From assembly GCF_000159955.1 (NCBI RefSeq), contig NZ_GG695971.1:364384-398343 (forward strand): a stretch of 33,960 nucleotides of DNA, given 5' to 3'. The stretch's first letter is position 1, and every line of letters starts with the position of its first letter. The DNA comes from Paenibacillus sp. oral taxon 786 str. D14 (lineage in GTDB: Bacteria > Bacillota > Bacilli > Paenibacillales > Paenibacillaceae). Below, in pieces: positions 8,076-16,634 of the stretch. The translations under genes and the position numbers were made by a program. The notes below the pieces were generated by a model. It saw only the letters and a list, made by a program, of their open reading frames with translations, made no database searches and had not been told where the DNA came from.

Positions 8076-8759
8076 CTAGAAGTGCAACACAGCGATCAGC
8101 ATCGGAGCGACCCCTAATGTAAACAGGGCGGCTAGGATCATGGAGATGCTGGAGATCGTCCCGGTCAAAGTGCTGAGCTCAAACGCCTTGGACGTTCCGG
8201 TGCCATGGGCACTGGTGCCGAACAATACGCCTCGGGCAACCTCGCCTTCAATGCGGAACAGTCTCATCACGAGCGGTCCCAGCATGGCACCAAGCAAGCC
8301 GGTCAAAATAACAAAGACCGCGGTAATATTCGGCACGCCGCCGATCACCTGCGATACATTCATCGCGATAGGTGTCGTAATTGAACGTGGAATCAAGCTG
8401 TTAATCAATTGGGCGTCCAGATGCAGCCATTCCGCCAGAAAAGCCGAAGAGAACATCGCGACTACCGAGCCGCTAAGTACGCTAATGAGAATTTCTACAG
8501 CGTGTTTTTTCAGGACGTTGTAGTATTTGTACAGCGGAACGGCAAACGCGATCGTCGCTGGCTGCAGCAGGCTGCTCAGCCATTTTCCGCCGGTATGATA
8601 AGTTTCATAAGGAATCTGCGCCCAGAGTAAGCCGATCACCAGAATCAACGGGGTAATCAGCAACGGGGACAGATACACTCTTGGCCGTATCCGATACAGC
8701 CGTTTAGATAAAGCATAGATAATGAGGGTAGAAGCTAAACATAGTGCGCCAATGATCAT
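8076..8759 (-). CDS. cidB: LrgB/CidB-family membrane protein
   Basis: A 227-residue polytopic membrane protein with the LrgB signature: IPRSITTPIAMNVSQVIGG (conserved in the family), GPLVMRLFRIEGEVARG and LFGTSAHGTGTSKAFE near the C-terminus. Hydrophobic segments suggest six or seven helices. CidB/LrgB work with CidA/LrgA; the pair was described as holin/antiholin-like modulators of murein hydrolase activity and, in several Firmicutes, of pyruvate or acetate-linked export. I chose ATG 8759 because AAAGGAGGG precedes it; that ATG overlaps the stop of the upstream gene as ATGA. The operon ends at a strong terminator 70 bp downstream. Confidence 0.85.
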   Translation of the reverse strand: MIIGALCLASTLIIYALSKRLYRIRPRVYLSPLLITPLILVIGLLWAQIPYETYHTGGKWLSSLLQPATIAFAVPLYKYYNVLKKHAVEILISVLSGSVVAMFSSAFLAEWLHLDAQLINSLIPRSITTPIAMNVSQVIGGVPNITAVFVILTGLLGAMLGPLVMRLFRIEGEVARGVLFGTSAHGTGTSKAFELSTLTGTISSISMILAALFTLGVAPMLIAVLHF

Positions 8760-9136
8760 GAGGTTCGGCCCTCCTTTCGTTTTTCGATGCGTGTTGCCAC
8801 AAGCCCGGAGCAAACCATAACGATGACGGTGCTCAGGATGACCACAATCAAGATCCGTACGCCTTCACTTTCGAGCAAAGGAATGTATTGCATGACGCCG
8901 ACGGCAGCAGGAACGAAGAACAGCAGCAGCTCGGCCAGCAGCCAATTGGCGCCCCGTTCAATCCATTTCAGCTTGACGACGCCTGTTTTTAACAAGATAA
9001 ACAGCACGGCAATGCCAATAATGGAACCCGGTATCGGTAAATGGAGCAGCTCCGCGACCTTATTCAAGGCCATCGCGGCGAAGAACAGGATGGCGACTTG
9101 AACAATCCCGATGCCGATCTCTTTCATCTTGTTCAT
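8756..9136 (-). CDS. cidA: CidA/LrgA-family holin-like protein
   Basis: A 126-residue membrane protein with four predicted helices (about 8-28, 33-50, 64-84, 92-115). The family motif LPIPGSIIGIAVLFILL (33-49) and LLFFVPAAVGVMQY (71-84) are plain, and the C-terminus is basic (RIEKRKEGR). It is the holin-like partner of the overlapping downstream gene. The order cidA-cidB with a divergent LysR gene matches ywbH-ywbG and ywbI (cidR) of B. subtilis, where CidR activates the pair during overflow metabolism. The start ATG follows AAGGGAG. Confidence 0.87.
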   Translation of the reverse strand: MNKMKEIGIGIVQVAILFFAAMALNKVAELLHLPIPGSIIGIAVLFILLKTGVVKLKWIERGANWLLAELLLFFVPAAVGVMQYIPLLESEGVRILIVVILSTVIVMVCSGLVATRIEKRKEGRTS

Positions 9137-9267
9137 TTCAGCAGCTCCCTTCTTGTTTTGGTTAGTAATGAAATTTTACATCGATTATTTTCATGAGTAA
9201 AATGAATATACAGAATAAATACCATTCCAATCTGTTATAGAAAATCGAGTTAAAGGGGAGCAGGCGG
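9137..9267. promoter_or_regulatory. Divergent control region cidA / LysR gene
   Basis: A 131-bp AT-rich gap between divergent starts, as usual for LysR regulators and their targets. A minus-strand TTTACT, 17 bp, TAAAAT is a possible cidA promoter. I could not fix a clear T-N11-A operator. Confidence 0.4.
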
Positions 9268-10161
9268 TTGGATATCCGACAAATGCAGGTTTTAATCGAA
9301 GTCGCACGGCTGCGCAGCTTCACGAAGGCGGCTGAGGCGCTGTATATCACGCAACCTACCATCAGCAAAACGATCAAGGCGTTGGAGGAGGAGCTTGGGG
9401 TGGTGCTGTTTGACCGCGTTGGCAAAAAGATCGAGCTGACCGACGCGGGACGGATTATCGCTACGCAAGCCCAACAGATCGTGACCTCCTTCCAGAATCT
9501 GATGGCAGAGCTTGACGACTTACGAAATTTAAAGAAGGGACATCTTCGCATCGGGCTGCCGCCGATGGTGGGGGCGAGCTTTTTTCCGAGGGTGATTGGG
9601 GAGTTTCATCAACGTTATCCCGACATTACGATCCAATTATTTGAGGACGGCGCCAAAAAAGTAGAGCAAGACGTTGCCAAGGGATCATTGGATGTGGGCG
9701 TGGCCGTACTGCCGACGGTGGAGGCGGAGCTGAGCTATTTTCCGTTCGTTGAGGAGAAGCTGAATTTGGTCGTCCATCCCTCGCACCGGCTGGCAGAACG
9801 GGAATGCGTGGAATTGGCCGAGCTGGCCCCGGACGGGTTCGTGTTGTTCCGTGAGGACTTTACGCTGCATGACCGCATTATCGGGGCGTGCGCGAAGGTC
9901 GGGTTTCATCCGCATATCATCTACGAGAGCTCCCAATGGGATCTGATCAGTGAAATGGTGGCCGTCGGCCTCGGCATCACTTTACTGCCGGAAACGATTT
10001 GCCGCGAAATCGACGACGAGGGCGTGCGGATTATCCCGCTCGTCAACCCGGTGATTCCGTGGAAGCTTGGCATCATTTGGCGTGACGATCGGTATTTGTC
10101 TTTTGCCACCCGCGAATGGATCCGGTTTGCACAGGAAGTCCTGACGCCCCATCCGGAATAA
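9268..10161 (+). CDS. cidR: LysR-family regulator, CidR-like
   Basis: A 297-residue LysR regulator: winged HTH at residues 1-60 (MDIRQMQVLIEVARLRSF, TQPTISKTIKALEEELG), linker helix, then an effector domain starting at GHLRIGLPPMVGASFFP. The position divergent from cidAB, with only 131 bp between, is the basis for the CidR call; B. subtilis CidR (YwbI) has the same arrangement. It starts at TTG 9268, with AAAGGGGAG 8 bases upstream; no ATG near it has a comparable site. The weak initiation codon fits a low-abundance regulator. The effector (acetate or pyruvate signals in known CidR proteins) is inferred. Confidence 0.78.
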   Translation: MDIRQMQVLIEVARLRSFTKAAEALYITQPTISKTIKALEEELGVVLFDRVGKKIELTDAGRIIATQAQQIVTSFQNLMAELDDLRNLKKGHLRIGLPPMVGASFFPRVIGEFHQRYPDITIQLFEDGAKKVEQDVAKGSLDVGVAVLPTVEAELSYFPFVEEKLNLVVHPSHRLAERECVELAELAPDGFVLFREDFTLHDRIIGACAKVGFHPHIIYESSQWDLISEMVAVGLGITLLPETICREIDDEGVRIIPLVNPVIPWKLGIIWRDDRYLSFATREWIRFAQEVLTPHPE

Positions 10162-10200
10162 ATTTGAATGAGTATGTGGTGAGATGTTGCTTGAAAAGGT

Positions 10201-10230
10201 GCATATTTCCCGGGAATTTGACAGATAGTA
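10201..10230 (+). promoter_or_regulatory. Sigma-G-like promoter of pdaA
   Basis: GCATA (10201-10205), 18 bp, GATAGTA (10224-10230), against the sigma-G pattern GHATR-N18-CATAMTA: perfect -35 and 5 of 7 in the -10. pdaA of B. subtilis is a forespore sigma-G gene. Confidence 0.55.
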
Positions 10231-10282
10231 AGGGCGCATGTCGAATTTCGATTACCTTGAAAAGCATGAAGGAGAGACAGCT

Positions 10283-11074
10283 GTGAAGTTTGCTTTAATC
10301 TGTTCATTGCTGGTCGGTTTGCTGTTCGGGACAGGGGTCCCTGTTGCGGATGCTCAAGCGGACGTCGCTCATCATTTCGGATTCAAAAAAAGCGTCGGCG
10401 GTCAGCTCCCCTCCATTAATGAGGAAGGGTTCAAAGATATCATCGATAAGCACGGCGCGATTTTCTTCGGAGATCCCTCGCGCAAAGAACTATTCCTGAC
10501 GTTTGACAACGGATACGAGAACGGTTATACCGCCCTGATCCTGGATACGTTGAAAGCGAAGAAGGTGCCGGCGATATTTTTTGTCACTGGCCACTACATC
10601 AAGGATCAGCCGGAGCTGCTAAAGCGCATGGTCGCCGAAGGTCATCTGATCGGCAACCACTCCTGGAGCCACCCGGATATGACGACGATCTCCGACGCCC
10701 AAATTCGGGAAGAACTGGAGAAGGTAAAACAAGCCACGGCACAGGTCACCGGGCAGGCTAAGATGGACTTCTTGCGCCCGCCTCGCGGGATATTCAGCGA
10801 TCGGACGCTTCGTGTAACGAAGGAGCTGGGGTATACGAATGTTTTCTGGTCCGTGGCCTATAAGGACTGGGATGTGAACGATCAACGCGGAGCGGATTAT
10901 GCTTACCAGAAGGTGGTATCGCAGTTGCATCCCGGCGCCGTGATCCTCCTGCACTCCGTCTCCAAGGACAATGCAGCGGCTCTGGGAGCCATCATCGATG
11001 AAGCCCGCCGGCAAGGCTACGAGTTCAAGAGTCTGTATGAGCTGAAACCGGGGCAATCGCGTCCTTCACTCTGA
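10283..11074 (+). CDS. pdaA: Peptidoglycan N-acetylmuramate deacetylase PdaA
   Basis: A 263-residue secreted polysaccharide deacetylase, the same length as B. subtilis PdaA as I recall it. Signal peptide at residues 1-24 with likely cleavage VADA|QA. The NodB domain carries FLTFDNGYENGY (about 71-82; the usual DD is DN, as in PdaA), zinc ligands in GNHSWSHPDM (H126, H130), RPPRG (165-169) and LLHS (222-225) with the catalytic histidine. PdaA removes acetate from muramic acid so that muramic-delta-lactam can form in spore cortex, a requirement for germination-specific lysis. I chose GTG 10283, preceded by AAGGAGAG; an upstream in-frame ATG at 10238 lacks a site and would spoil the signal peptide. 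A strong terminator follows. Confidence 0.88.
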   Translation: MKFALICSLLVGLLFGTGVPVADAQADVAHHFGFKKSVGGQLPSINEEGFKDIIDKHGAIFFGDPSRKELFLTFDNGYENGYTALILDTLKAKKVPAIFFVTGHYIKDQPELLKRMVAEGHLIGNHSWSHPDMTTISDAQIREELEKVKQATAQVTGQAKMDFLRPPRGIFSDRTLRVTKELGYTNVFWSVAYKDWDVNDQRGADYAYQKVVSQLHPGAVILLHSVSKDNAAALGAIIDEARRQGYEFKSLYELKPGQSRPSL

Positions 11075-11084
11075 TTCCCATTTT

Positions 11085-11130
11085 AGACCGTAACAATCGG
11101 GCGTTTCGTCCGGTTGTGCGGTCTTTTTTT
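11085..11130 (+). terminator. Terminator after pdaA
   Basis: AGACCG / CGGTCT closing stem with further internal pairing (CAATCGG / CCGGTTG), followed by seven T residues. Confidence 0.88.
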
Positions 11131-11157
11131 GTATCTATGTCTGAAATTTGACGGCGC

Positions 11158-11186
11158 TTGACTTCACTTCGGCAGGTTATTATAAT
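11158..11186 (+). promoter_or_regulatory. Strong sigma-A promoter of the marR-ABC operon
   Basis: TTGACT (11158-11163), 17 bp, TATAAT (11181-11186): near consensus. Confidence 0.9.
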
Positions 11187-11217
11187 TAGGCTTGCGAATT
11201 AATAGCATACCTAATTA
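11183..11217. promoter_or_regulatory. Inverted repeat over the marR promoter (candidate MarR operator)
   Basis: Perfect arms TAATTAGG (11183-11190) and CCTAATTA (11210-11217), 19 bp apart. The left arm overlaps the -10 and the right arm lies in the early transcribed region, as expected for autorepression by the MarR protein encoded next. Confidence 0.6.
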
Positions 11218-11253
11218 TTAAGTTATGAAAATAAATCGACGGGAGGGATTGAT

Positions 11254-11724
11254 TTGTTCACCGGTGACAACTCGCAGGCGCATCGACTGCTGAAGACGTT
11301 TCACCGCTTTCGGAGAATGGATCTTAGCAAACTAACACCATCGGAGTTTAAACCAAGCGAAGTCCGATTGATGTTTTATATTTTGCATGGCATGGAGAAG
11401 GATGAGCGCGGAGTAACGGTCTCGGAGCTGAGCGCGATGCTAGAGGTCGCTTCCCCGACGGTCACGCCGCTGGTTCGCAGCTTGGAAGAGCGCGGGATGG
11501 TATTGCGTTATAACGACAAGGAGGACCGCCGGGCGGTTCGCGTCAAACTGACGGAGCAAGGAATCGCACAGGTCAAGGAGATCGCCAAGAAAAGGTCGGC
11601 CCAAATCCAGGGATTGGTTGAGTACCTAGGCGAGGAGAAGAGCCAGCAGTTAATTGAACTGTTGGAGCAGGTTTACACGTATATGGAAATGAGGGCCAAC
11701 CCGAATAAAAGCCAAGAGCAATGA
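11254..11724 (+). CDS. MarR-family transcriptional regulator
   Basis: A 156-residue MarR protein. The winged helix is at about residues 50-110: VTVSELSAMLEVASPTVTPLVRSLEERGMV (recognition helix in PTVTPLVRSLE), then the wing DKEDRRAVRVKLTEQG with the conserved DxRxxxV/LxLT. Helices at both ends form the dimer interface. It starts at TTG 11254, preceded by GGGAGGG. It lies 30 bp upstream of two ABC exporter genes and is almost certainly their repressor. There is an inverted repeat over its promoter. Ligands for this type of MarR-ABC cassette are usually antibiotics or other toxic small molecules, but none can be named. Confidence 0.87.
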   Translation: MFTGDNSQAHRLLKTFHRFRRMDLSKLTPSEFKPSEVRLMFYILHGMEKDERGVTVSELSAMLEVASPTVTPLVRSLEERGMVLRYNDKEDRRAVRVKLTEQGIAQVKEIAKKRSAQIQGLVEYLGEEKSQQLIELLEQVYTYMEMRANPNKSQEQ

Positions 11725-11754
11725 TACGAATCGAACATGTGGAGATGATGGAAA

Positions 11755-13482
11755 TTGATCAAGCTTTTCCGCAATTTGAAACCATACCGCTGGCTTGTGG
11801 TGGCGGTGCTTGTATTTGTCTTCTTTCAGACCTTATCCGAGCTGTATTTGCCGACGCTGATGTCCGACATCGTTGATAATGGGGTCGTGAATGGAGACAC
11901 ACCGTATATTTGGAAAATCGGCGGTCTGATGCTGCTGGTTGCGCTTGGAGGAATGGCCTGTTCCATCGCCGCCAGCTACTATTCCGCTAAAGCGTCAACG
12001 GGGTTCGGGAAGCTGCTCCGGGGCAAGGTGTTCAAGCATGTGTCGAACTTTTCACTGGAGGAGTTTGATCGCATCGGTACCGCCTCACTGATCACCCGTA
12101 CGACCAACGATATTACCCAAGTTCAGCAAGTGCTGATTATGATGCTGCGGATGATGGTTATGGCGCCGATGATGTGTCTGGGCGGCATTATTATGGCCGT
12201 CTCGAAGGACGCCACGCTGTCGCTGGTGCTGGTGGTGATTCTGCCGGTCTTGGCCGGAGCGATCTTCCTGATCGCACGGAAAGGGCTGCCTTTATTTAAA
12301 GCGATCCAGAAAAAAATCGATAAGCTGAATCTCGTCATGCGCGAAAGCCTGACCGGGATTCGCGTCATCCGTTCGTTTAATCGGACGGACTATGAGAGCA
12401 AACGGTTCGACGCGGCGAACCTCGATTTGACCGATACGTCGATCAAGGTCAACAAAATCATGGCTTTTATGATGCCGGTCATGATGCTGGTCATGAACCT
12501 GTCTTCCGTAGCGATCATCTGGTTTGGCGGGCTGCGGATCAACTCCGAGCATATGCAAGTCGGCGATTTGATGGCGTTTCTGCAATACGCGATGCAAATC
12601 ATGTTCTCGCTGGTGATGGTATCGATGATGTTCGTGATGATTCCGCGGGCGTCGGCTTCGGCCATCCGGATCAATGAAGTGCTGGATATGGTTCCGGTGA
12701 TCAAGGATTCCGCGAAGGGCAAATCGGCGACAGAAGCCCAAGGGCTGGTCGAATTCCAAAACGTGACCTTCAGCTATCCAGGCGCGGAGCAACCGGCGGT
12801 GCAGGATATTACGTTTACCGCCAAGCCGGGTCAGGTCACGGCGATCATCGGCGGGACGGGCTCCGGGAAATCAACGTTGATCAGCTTGATCCCGCGGTTT
12901 TACGATGTGCAGAAGGGAAGTGTCCGGGTGGACGGTGTGGATGTCCGCGATATGACCCAGGAGGAGCTGCGCAGCAAAATCGGGTTTGTCCCGCAAAAAG
13001 CGGTGTTGTTCACCGGAACGATCAGCGAAAACATCCGTTATGGCAAAGAGGATGCAAGCGACGAAGAAGTGCGGCGCGCCGCGGATATTGCCCAGGCGAC
13101 CGACTTTATTTCCAAGATGGAGCAAGGTTTTGAATCCCCGATCGCTCAAGGCGGCACTAACGTGTCCGGCGGACAAAAGCAACGGCTGTCGATTGCGCGC
13201 GCTTTGGTTCGTCCGGCGGAGATTTATATTTTTGACGACAGCTTCTCAGCGCTGGACTTCAAGACCGATGCGAAGCTGAGGGCTGCTTTGAAGGAAGAGA
13301 CGAAGGATGCCACAGTCATTATCGTCGCGCAGCGGGTGAGCACTGTGCTTGACGCTGACCAAATCATCGTCATGAACGAAAGTCAAATCGCGGGCATCGG
13401 CACGCACCAAGAATTGATGCAAACTTGCGATGTCTATAAAGAAATCGTGTATTCGCAGCTTTCGGAGGAGGAGATCGCATGA
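11755..13482 (+). CDS. Heterodimeric ABC exporter, subunit with degenerate ATP site (BmrC/YfiB-like)
   Basis: A 575-residue half-transporter: six-helix permease domain (about 15-310) followed by an ATPase domain (about 335-570). Walker A is GGTGSGKST (near 366) and the signature VSGGQKQR (near 467) is intact, but the Walker B ends in IYIFDDS, with Asp in place of the catalytic Glu, and the H-loop reads VAQR, with Gln in place of His (near 524). These changes mark the non-catalytic subunit of heterodimeric exporters such as BmrCD or LmrCD. It starts at TTG 11755, with GGAG 10 bases upstream, and overlaps the next gene by ATGA. It probably exports drugs or lipidic compounds under control of the upstream MarR protein. 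Confidence 0.87.
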   Translation: MIKLFRNLKPYRWLVVAVLVFVFFQTLSELYLPTLMSDIVDNGVVNGDTPYIWKIGGLMLLVALGGMACSIAASYYSAKASTGFGKLLRGKVFKHVSNFSLEEFDRIGTASLITRTTNDITQVQQVLIMMLRMMVMAPMMCLGGIIMAVSKDATLSLVLVVILPVLAGAIFLIARKGLPLFKAIQKKIDKLNLVMRESLTGIRVIRSFNRTDYESKRFDAANLDLTDTSIKVNKIMAFMMPVMMLVMNLSSVAIIWFGGLRINSEHMQVGDLMAFLQYAMQIMFSLVMVSMMFVMIPRASASAIRINEVLDMVPVIKDSAKGKSATEAQGLVEFQNVTFSYPGAEQPAVQDITFTAKPGQVTAIIGGTGSGKSTLISLIPRFYDVQKGSVRVDGVDVRDMTQEELRSKIGFVPQKAVLFTGTISENIRYGKEDASDEEVRRAADIAQATDFISKMEQGFESPIAQGGTNVSGGQKQRLSIARALVRPAEIYIFDDSFSALDFKTDAKLRAALKEETKDATVIIVAQRVSTVLDADQIIVMNESQIAGIGTHQELMQTCDVYKEIVYSQLSEEEIA

Positions 13483-15374
13483 GTCGGGAGCAATCATCTG
13501 GTAAACGCGGATTCGGCGGTCCTCGTCCCGGGCATGGTCCGGGTCCTGGCGGCCCCGGCATGGGGATGCCGGTGGAGAAAGCGAAGGATTTCAAAGGAAC
13601 CCTAAGACGGTTGATCCGGTACTTAAGACCGCATAAATATCAATTAGTGGCCGTATTCGTGATGGCCATCCTGAGCACCCTGTTCAGCATCTTTAGCCCG
13701 AAGGTGATGGGGAAGGCGACGACCAAGCTGTTTGAAGGAATCGTCGCGAAGGTTCAAGGGGTTCCCGGCGCGGAGATCGACTTTCAATATATATGGCACA
13801 TCATCATGGTTTTGATCGGACTGTATGTGCTGAGTGCGTTGTTTAGCTATTTCCAGCAGTATTTGATGGCTGGCGTAGCCCAGAAGACGGTGTATGACCT
13901 GCGGAAGGACGTGAATGCCAAGCTCAACAAGCTGCCGCTAAAATACTTTGACGCCCGGACGCACGGGGAAATTCTCAGCCGGGTCACCAATGACGTAGAC
14001 AACATTGCCGGTACGTTGCAGCAAAGCTTGACACAGCTGATTACCTCGATCCTGACGATCATAGGTGTCATCGTGATGATGCTGTCGATCAGCCCGCTGA
14101 TGACCTTGATTGCGGTGCTGACGCTGCCGCTAAGCATTGTGGCAATCACCTCGATTGCCAAGCGCTCGCAGAAGCAGTTTGTTCGCCAGCAAAAAGAACT
14201 TGGCCAGCTGAACGGCCATGTAGAAGAAATGTACACCGGCCACAAGGTGATTAAGGCGTTTGGCCGCGAAACGAAATCGCTGGAGCAGTTCGACACCATT
14301 AACGAACGGCTGTATGAAGCCGGTTGGAAGGCACAATTTATCTCCGGCGTGATCATGCCGATCATGAGCTTTATTGGCAACATCGGATATGTGCTGGTGT
14401 CGGTGGTCGGCGGGATCCTTGTGACCAAGAGATCGATTGAAATCGGTGACGTGCAGGCGTTTATCCAGTACGCCCGTCAATTCACGATGCCGATTACACA
14501 AACGGCGAACATCGCTAACATCATTCAATCGACCGTCGCTTCGGCGGAACGGGTGTTTGAAATCCTGGATGAAGAAGAGCAGGTGCCGGAAGTGGCGAAC
14601 CCGGTGGTTTTGGAGAAGCCTCGCGGCGACGTGGCGTTCAATCACGTTCAGTTCGGTTACGATCCGGAACATTTGCTCATCGAAGACATGAACATCGACG
14701 TGAAACAGGGACAAATGATCGCCATCGTCGGGCCAACCGGCGCCGGCAAAACGACGCTGATCAACCTGTTAATGCGTTTCTACGAAGTCAATGGCGGTTC
14801 GATCACCGTGGACGGAGTAAATATCGCCGAGATGAGACGCGGCGACCTGCGCAGCCTGTTCGGCATGGTCCTGCAGGATACGTGGCTGTTTAATGGCACG
14901 ATCCGCGACAATATCGCCTACGGCCGGGAAGGAGCCACCGATGAGGAAGTGGTTCGCGCCGCCAAAACGGCGTACGCCGACCACTTTATCCGCACGCTGC
15001 CCGGCGGTTACAATACCGTGCTGAACGAGGAAGCATCGAACATTTCGCAAGGGCAGAAGCAGCTCTTGACGATCGCCCGGGCCATCCTGGCTGATCCGGC
15101 GATCCTCATTCTCGACGAAGCCACAAGCAGCGTCGATACCCGGACCGAGGTGCAAATCCAAAAAGCGATGAAAGAGCTGATGAAAGGCAGAACAAGCTTC
15201 GTCATCGCCCATCGGCTATCCACGATCCGCGACGCCGATCTCATCCTCGTGATGAACCACGGCACCGTGATCGAGAAAGGTACACACGACGAATTGCTGG
15301 CACTGGGCGGCTTCTATGCCGACCTGTACAACAGCCAATTCACCAAAGGCAGCTTCGAGCCAGAGGCCGTGTAA
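13479..15374 (+). CDS. Heterodimeric ABC exporter, catalytic-Glu subunit (BmrD/YfiC-like)
   Basis: A 631-residue half-transporter. It begins with an unusual Gly/Pro-rich cytoplasmic tail (about residues 8-32, many GP and GH pairs), then six helices (about 55-340) and an ATPase domain. Walker A is GPTGAGKTT (near 417) and Walker B ILILDEATSS has the catalytic Glu, with H-loop IAHR intact. The signature, however, is ISQGQ instead of LSGGQ (near 521). Combined with the partner's degenerate Walker B, this gives one working and one dead ATP site, as in known heterodimers. The ATGA overlap implies translational coupling and equal stoichiometry. A strong terminator ends the operon. Confidence 0.88.
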   Translation: MSREQSSGKRGFGGPRPGHGPGPGGPGMGMPVEKAKDFKGTLRRLIRYLRPHKYQLVAVFVMAILSTLFSIFSPKVMGKATTKLFEGIVAKVQGVPGAEIDFQYIWHIIMVLIGLYVLSALFSYFQQYLMAGVAQKTVYDLRKDVNAKLNKLPLKYFDARTHGEILSRVTNDVDNIAGTLQQSLTQLITSILTIIGVIVMMLSISPLMTLIAVLTLPLSIVAITSIAKRSQKQFVRQQKELGQLNGHVEEMYTGHKVIKAFGRETKSLEQFDTINERLYEAGWKAQFISGVIMPIMSFIGNIGYVLVSVVGGILVTKRSIEIGDVQAFIQYARQFTMPITQTANIANIIQSTVASAERVFEILDEEEQVPEVANPVVLEKPRGDVAFNHVQFGYDPEHLLIEDMNIDVKQGQMIAIVGPTGAGKTTLINLLMRFYEVNGGSITVDGVNIAEMRRGDLRSLFGMVLQDTWLFNGTIRDNIAYGREGATDEEVVRAAKTAYADHFIRTLPGGYNTVLNEEASNISQGQKQLLTIARAILADPAILILDEATSSVDTRTEVQIQKAMKELMKGRTSFVIAHRLSTIRDADLILVMNHGTVIEKGTHDELLALGGFYADLYNSQFTKGSFEPEAV

Positions 15375-15417
15375 GCGGCGGAAGGGCCCGCGTTCGTATA
15401 GACTTACCATTGTAGGT

Positions 15418-15445
15418 ACGCCCCTGTTTGTCAGGGGCGTTTTTC
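15418..15445 (+). terminator. Terminator of the marR-ABC operon
   Basis: Perfect 9-bp stem ACGCCCCTG / CAGGGGCGT with loop TTTGT, followed by a T run. Confidence 0.92.
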
Positions 15446-15487
15446 TTTTGATAGGGGGCGGGGAGGTATCTCTGAGGGAGCCCTTTA

Positions 15488-15650
15488 CACGATTATCCCT
15501 TTCCTTCAGATGGTGAGGAATTGTGCGCAGACGCTCTTCTCTGCTTCTGTAATCTGAGTCAACGGGATACTAGCCTCTCCAGCCGTTATAATTTGAAAAC
15601 TGAGCAAACGGGATAATGGTGTAAAAGAGCTGGTCAAAAGGGATAATCGT
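15488..15650. repeat. Dispersed short repeat with core GATTATCCCGTT
   Basis: Four related copies: inverted at 15491-15502 (GATTATCCCTTT), and as CAACGGGATA at 15560-15569, AAACGGGATAAT at 15606-15617 and AAAAGGGATAATCG at 15636-15649. The last two are exactly 30 bp apart with similar flanks. The same family appears at 33445-33506 and 33653-33715. The whole gap 15446-15728 has no convincing gene. Confidence 0.65.
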
Positions 15651-15728
15651 GCAAAGCGTCAGGACAGACAATCAAAAGCTCACCCTGGCTTGCAGCCAGG
15701 GCCAGACCAGGGCTGTTCCTATCGCCGC

Positions 15729-16439
15729 CTAGCCCTCGCCGGCCAGGTGGCACAGTGCTGCTTCATCGCGGATGAGCAACTGCCGACGCGTTACGGTTAA
15801 CACGCCCTCGTCGCTAAGCTGACGCAGCTTGCGGCTGAGCGTCTCTGGTGTGGCGCCGATGAGGGAGGCGAGGTCTTTTTTGGACACGGGCAAGGTGAAT
15901 TCCCGGGAGTTTGGCGCAGCTTTGCGGCGGAAGTATAAGAGCATCTTGGCGAGACGCCGATCGGCCTCAAGCAAGGTCAGTACGGCTGCCCAGGCGTCGG
16001 CCTCCTCCAGTTGGGCGCTAAGCGCGGTCATAAACCGGGCCGCCGTATCGGGATCGCGCCGCAAAATATCAAGAAAATCGCTGCGGTGAATCCGGCAGAT
16101 GCCGGTCGTGTCCGCCGCGATGGCACTAGCGTAATGGGGTTTTTCCTGTAACAGAGAAAACTGGCCGAAGAAGTCCCCTGGAAACAGCAGCCGGATGAGA
16201 TGCTCTTTGCCGTTATCCTCCAGCTTCGTCAGCTTAATGATTCCGCGGCTCACCACAAACAGCGAATCGGAACGATCTCCTTCGCGGAAAATGATCTCGC
16301 CTTTATGGAACTGCGAGGTACGCATGACGGAATGGAGCAGTTCTACCTCCGTTTGGCGCAGCTGCGCAAAAACCGGAACACGTGCCAGACAGGATGGAGC
16401 CGTGGCTGTATCTCGAATGTGGCAAGCACAGGACTTCAT
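15729..16439 (-). CDS. fnr: Fnr-like Crp-family regulator with N-terminal cysteines
   Basis: A 236-residue Crp/Fnr regulator. Four cysteines are placed like the cluster ligands of E. coli FNR: C4, C6 and C17 at the N-terminus and C115 in the effector domain. This suggests an oxygen-sensing iron-sulfur cluster, although the CxC spacing is unusual. The sensor domain (about 20-140) contains FHKGEIIFREGDRSDSLFVVSRG and LLFPGDFFGQFSLL. The HTH (about 175-205) reads VSKKDLASLIGATPETLSRKLRQL, and its ExxSR matches the specificity residues of FNR. The start follows AAAGGAGAG. An FNR/CRP-type box lies 71 bp upstream, toward the divergent V4R gene. Iron-sulfur binding is inferred. Confidence 0.82.
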   Translation of the reverse strand: MKSCACHIRDTATAPSCLARVPVFAQLRQTEVELLHSVMRTSQFHKGEIIFREGDRSDSLFVVSRGIIKLTKLEDNGKEHLIRLLFPGDFFGQFSLLQEKPHYASAIAADTTGICRIHRSDFLDILRRDPDTAARFMTALSAQLEEADAWAAVLTLLEADRRLAKMLLYFRRKAAPNSREFTLPVSKKDLASLIGATPETLSRKLRQLSDEGVLTVTRRQLLIRDEAALCHLAGEG

Positions 16440-16503
16440 CTGTGATCTCTCCTTTCTTGGAAAGATGTATTCATCTACTTCTAACTTAACCGTTGCTAGG
16501 TGT

Positions 16504-16532
16504 TTGACTAGTGATTATTATCACAATATATC
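16504..16532 (+). promoter_or_regulatory. Promoter of the V4R gene with the FNR box in its spacer
   Basis: TTGACT (16504-16509), 17 bp, TATATC (16527-16532). The 17-bp spacer is almost exactly the palindrome at 16510-16525, so binding there would block this promoter. Confidence 0.6.
16510..16525. promoter_or_regulatory. FNR/CRP-type operator between fnr and the V4R gene
   Basis: AGTGATTATTATCACA matches TGTGA-N6-TCACA at 9 of 10 positions and contains TGAT-N4-ATCA, the core of the E. coli FNR site. Confidence 0.75.
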
Positions 16533-16634
16533 TGTCGAATTCTTGATGAAGATCAAGGTTTTCCGGACCTGAATATGGGAAATTAAACCTATCAACGGAT
16601 AGAGTTCAGTTCTATGGTTAGGAGAGGAAGACAG

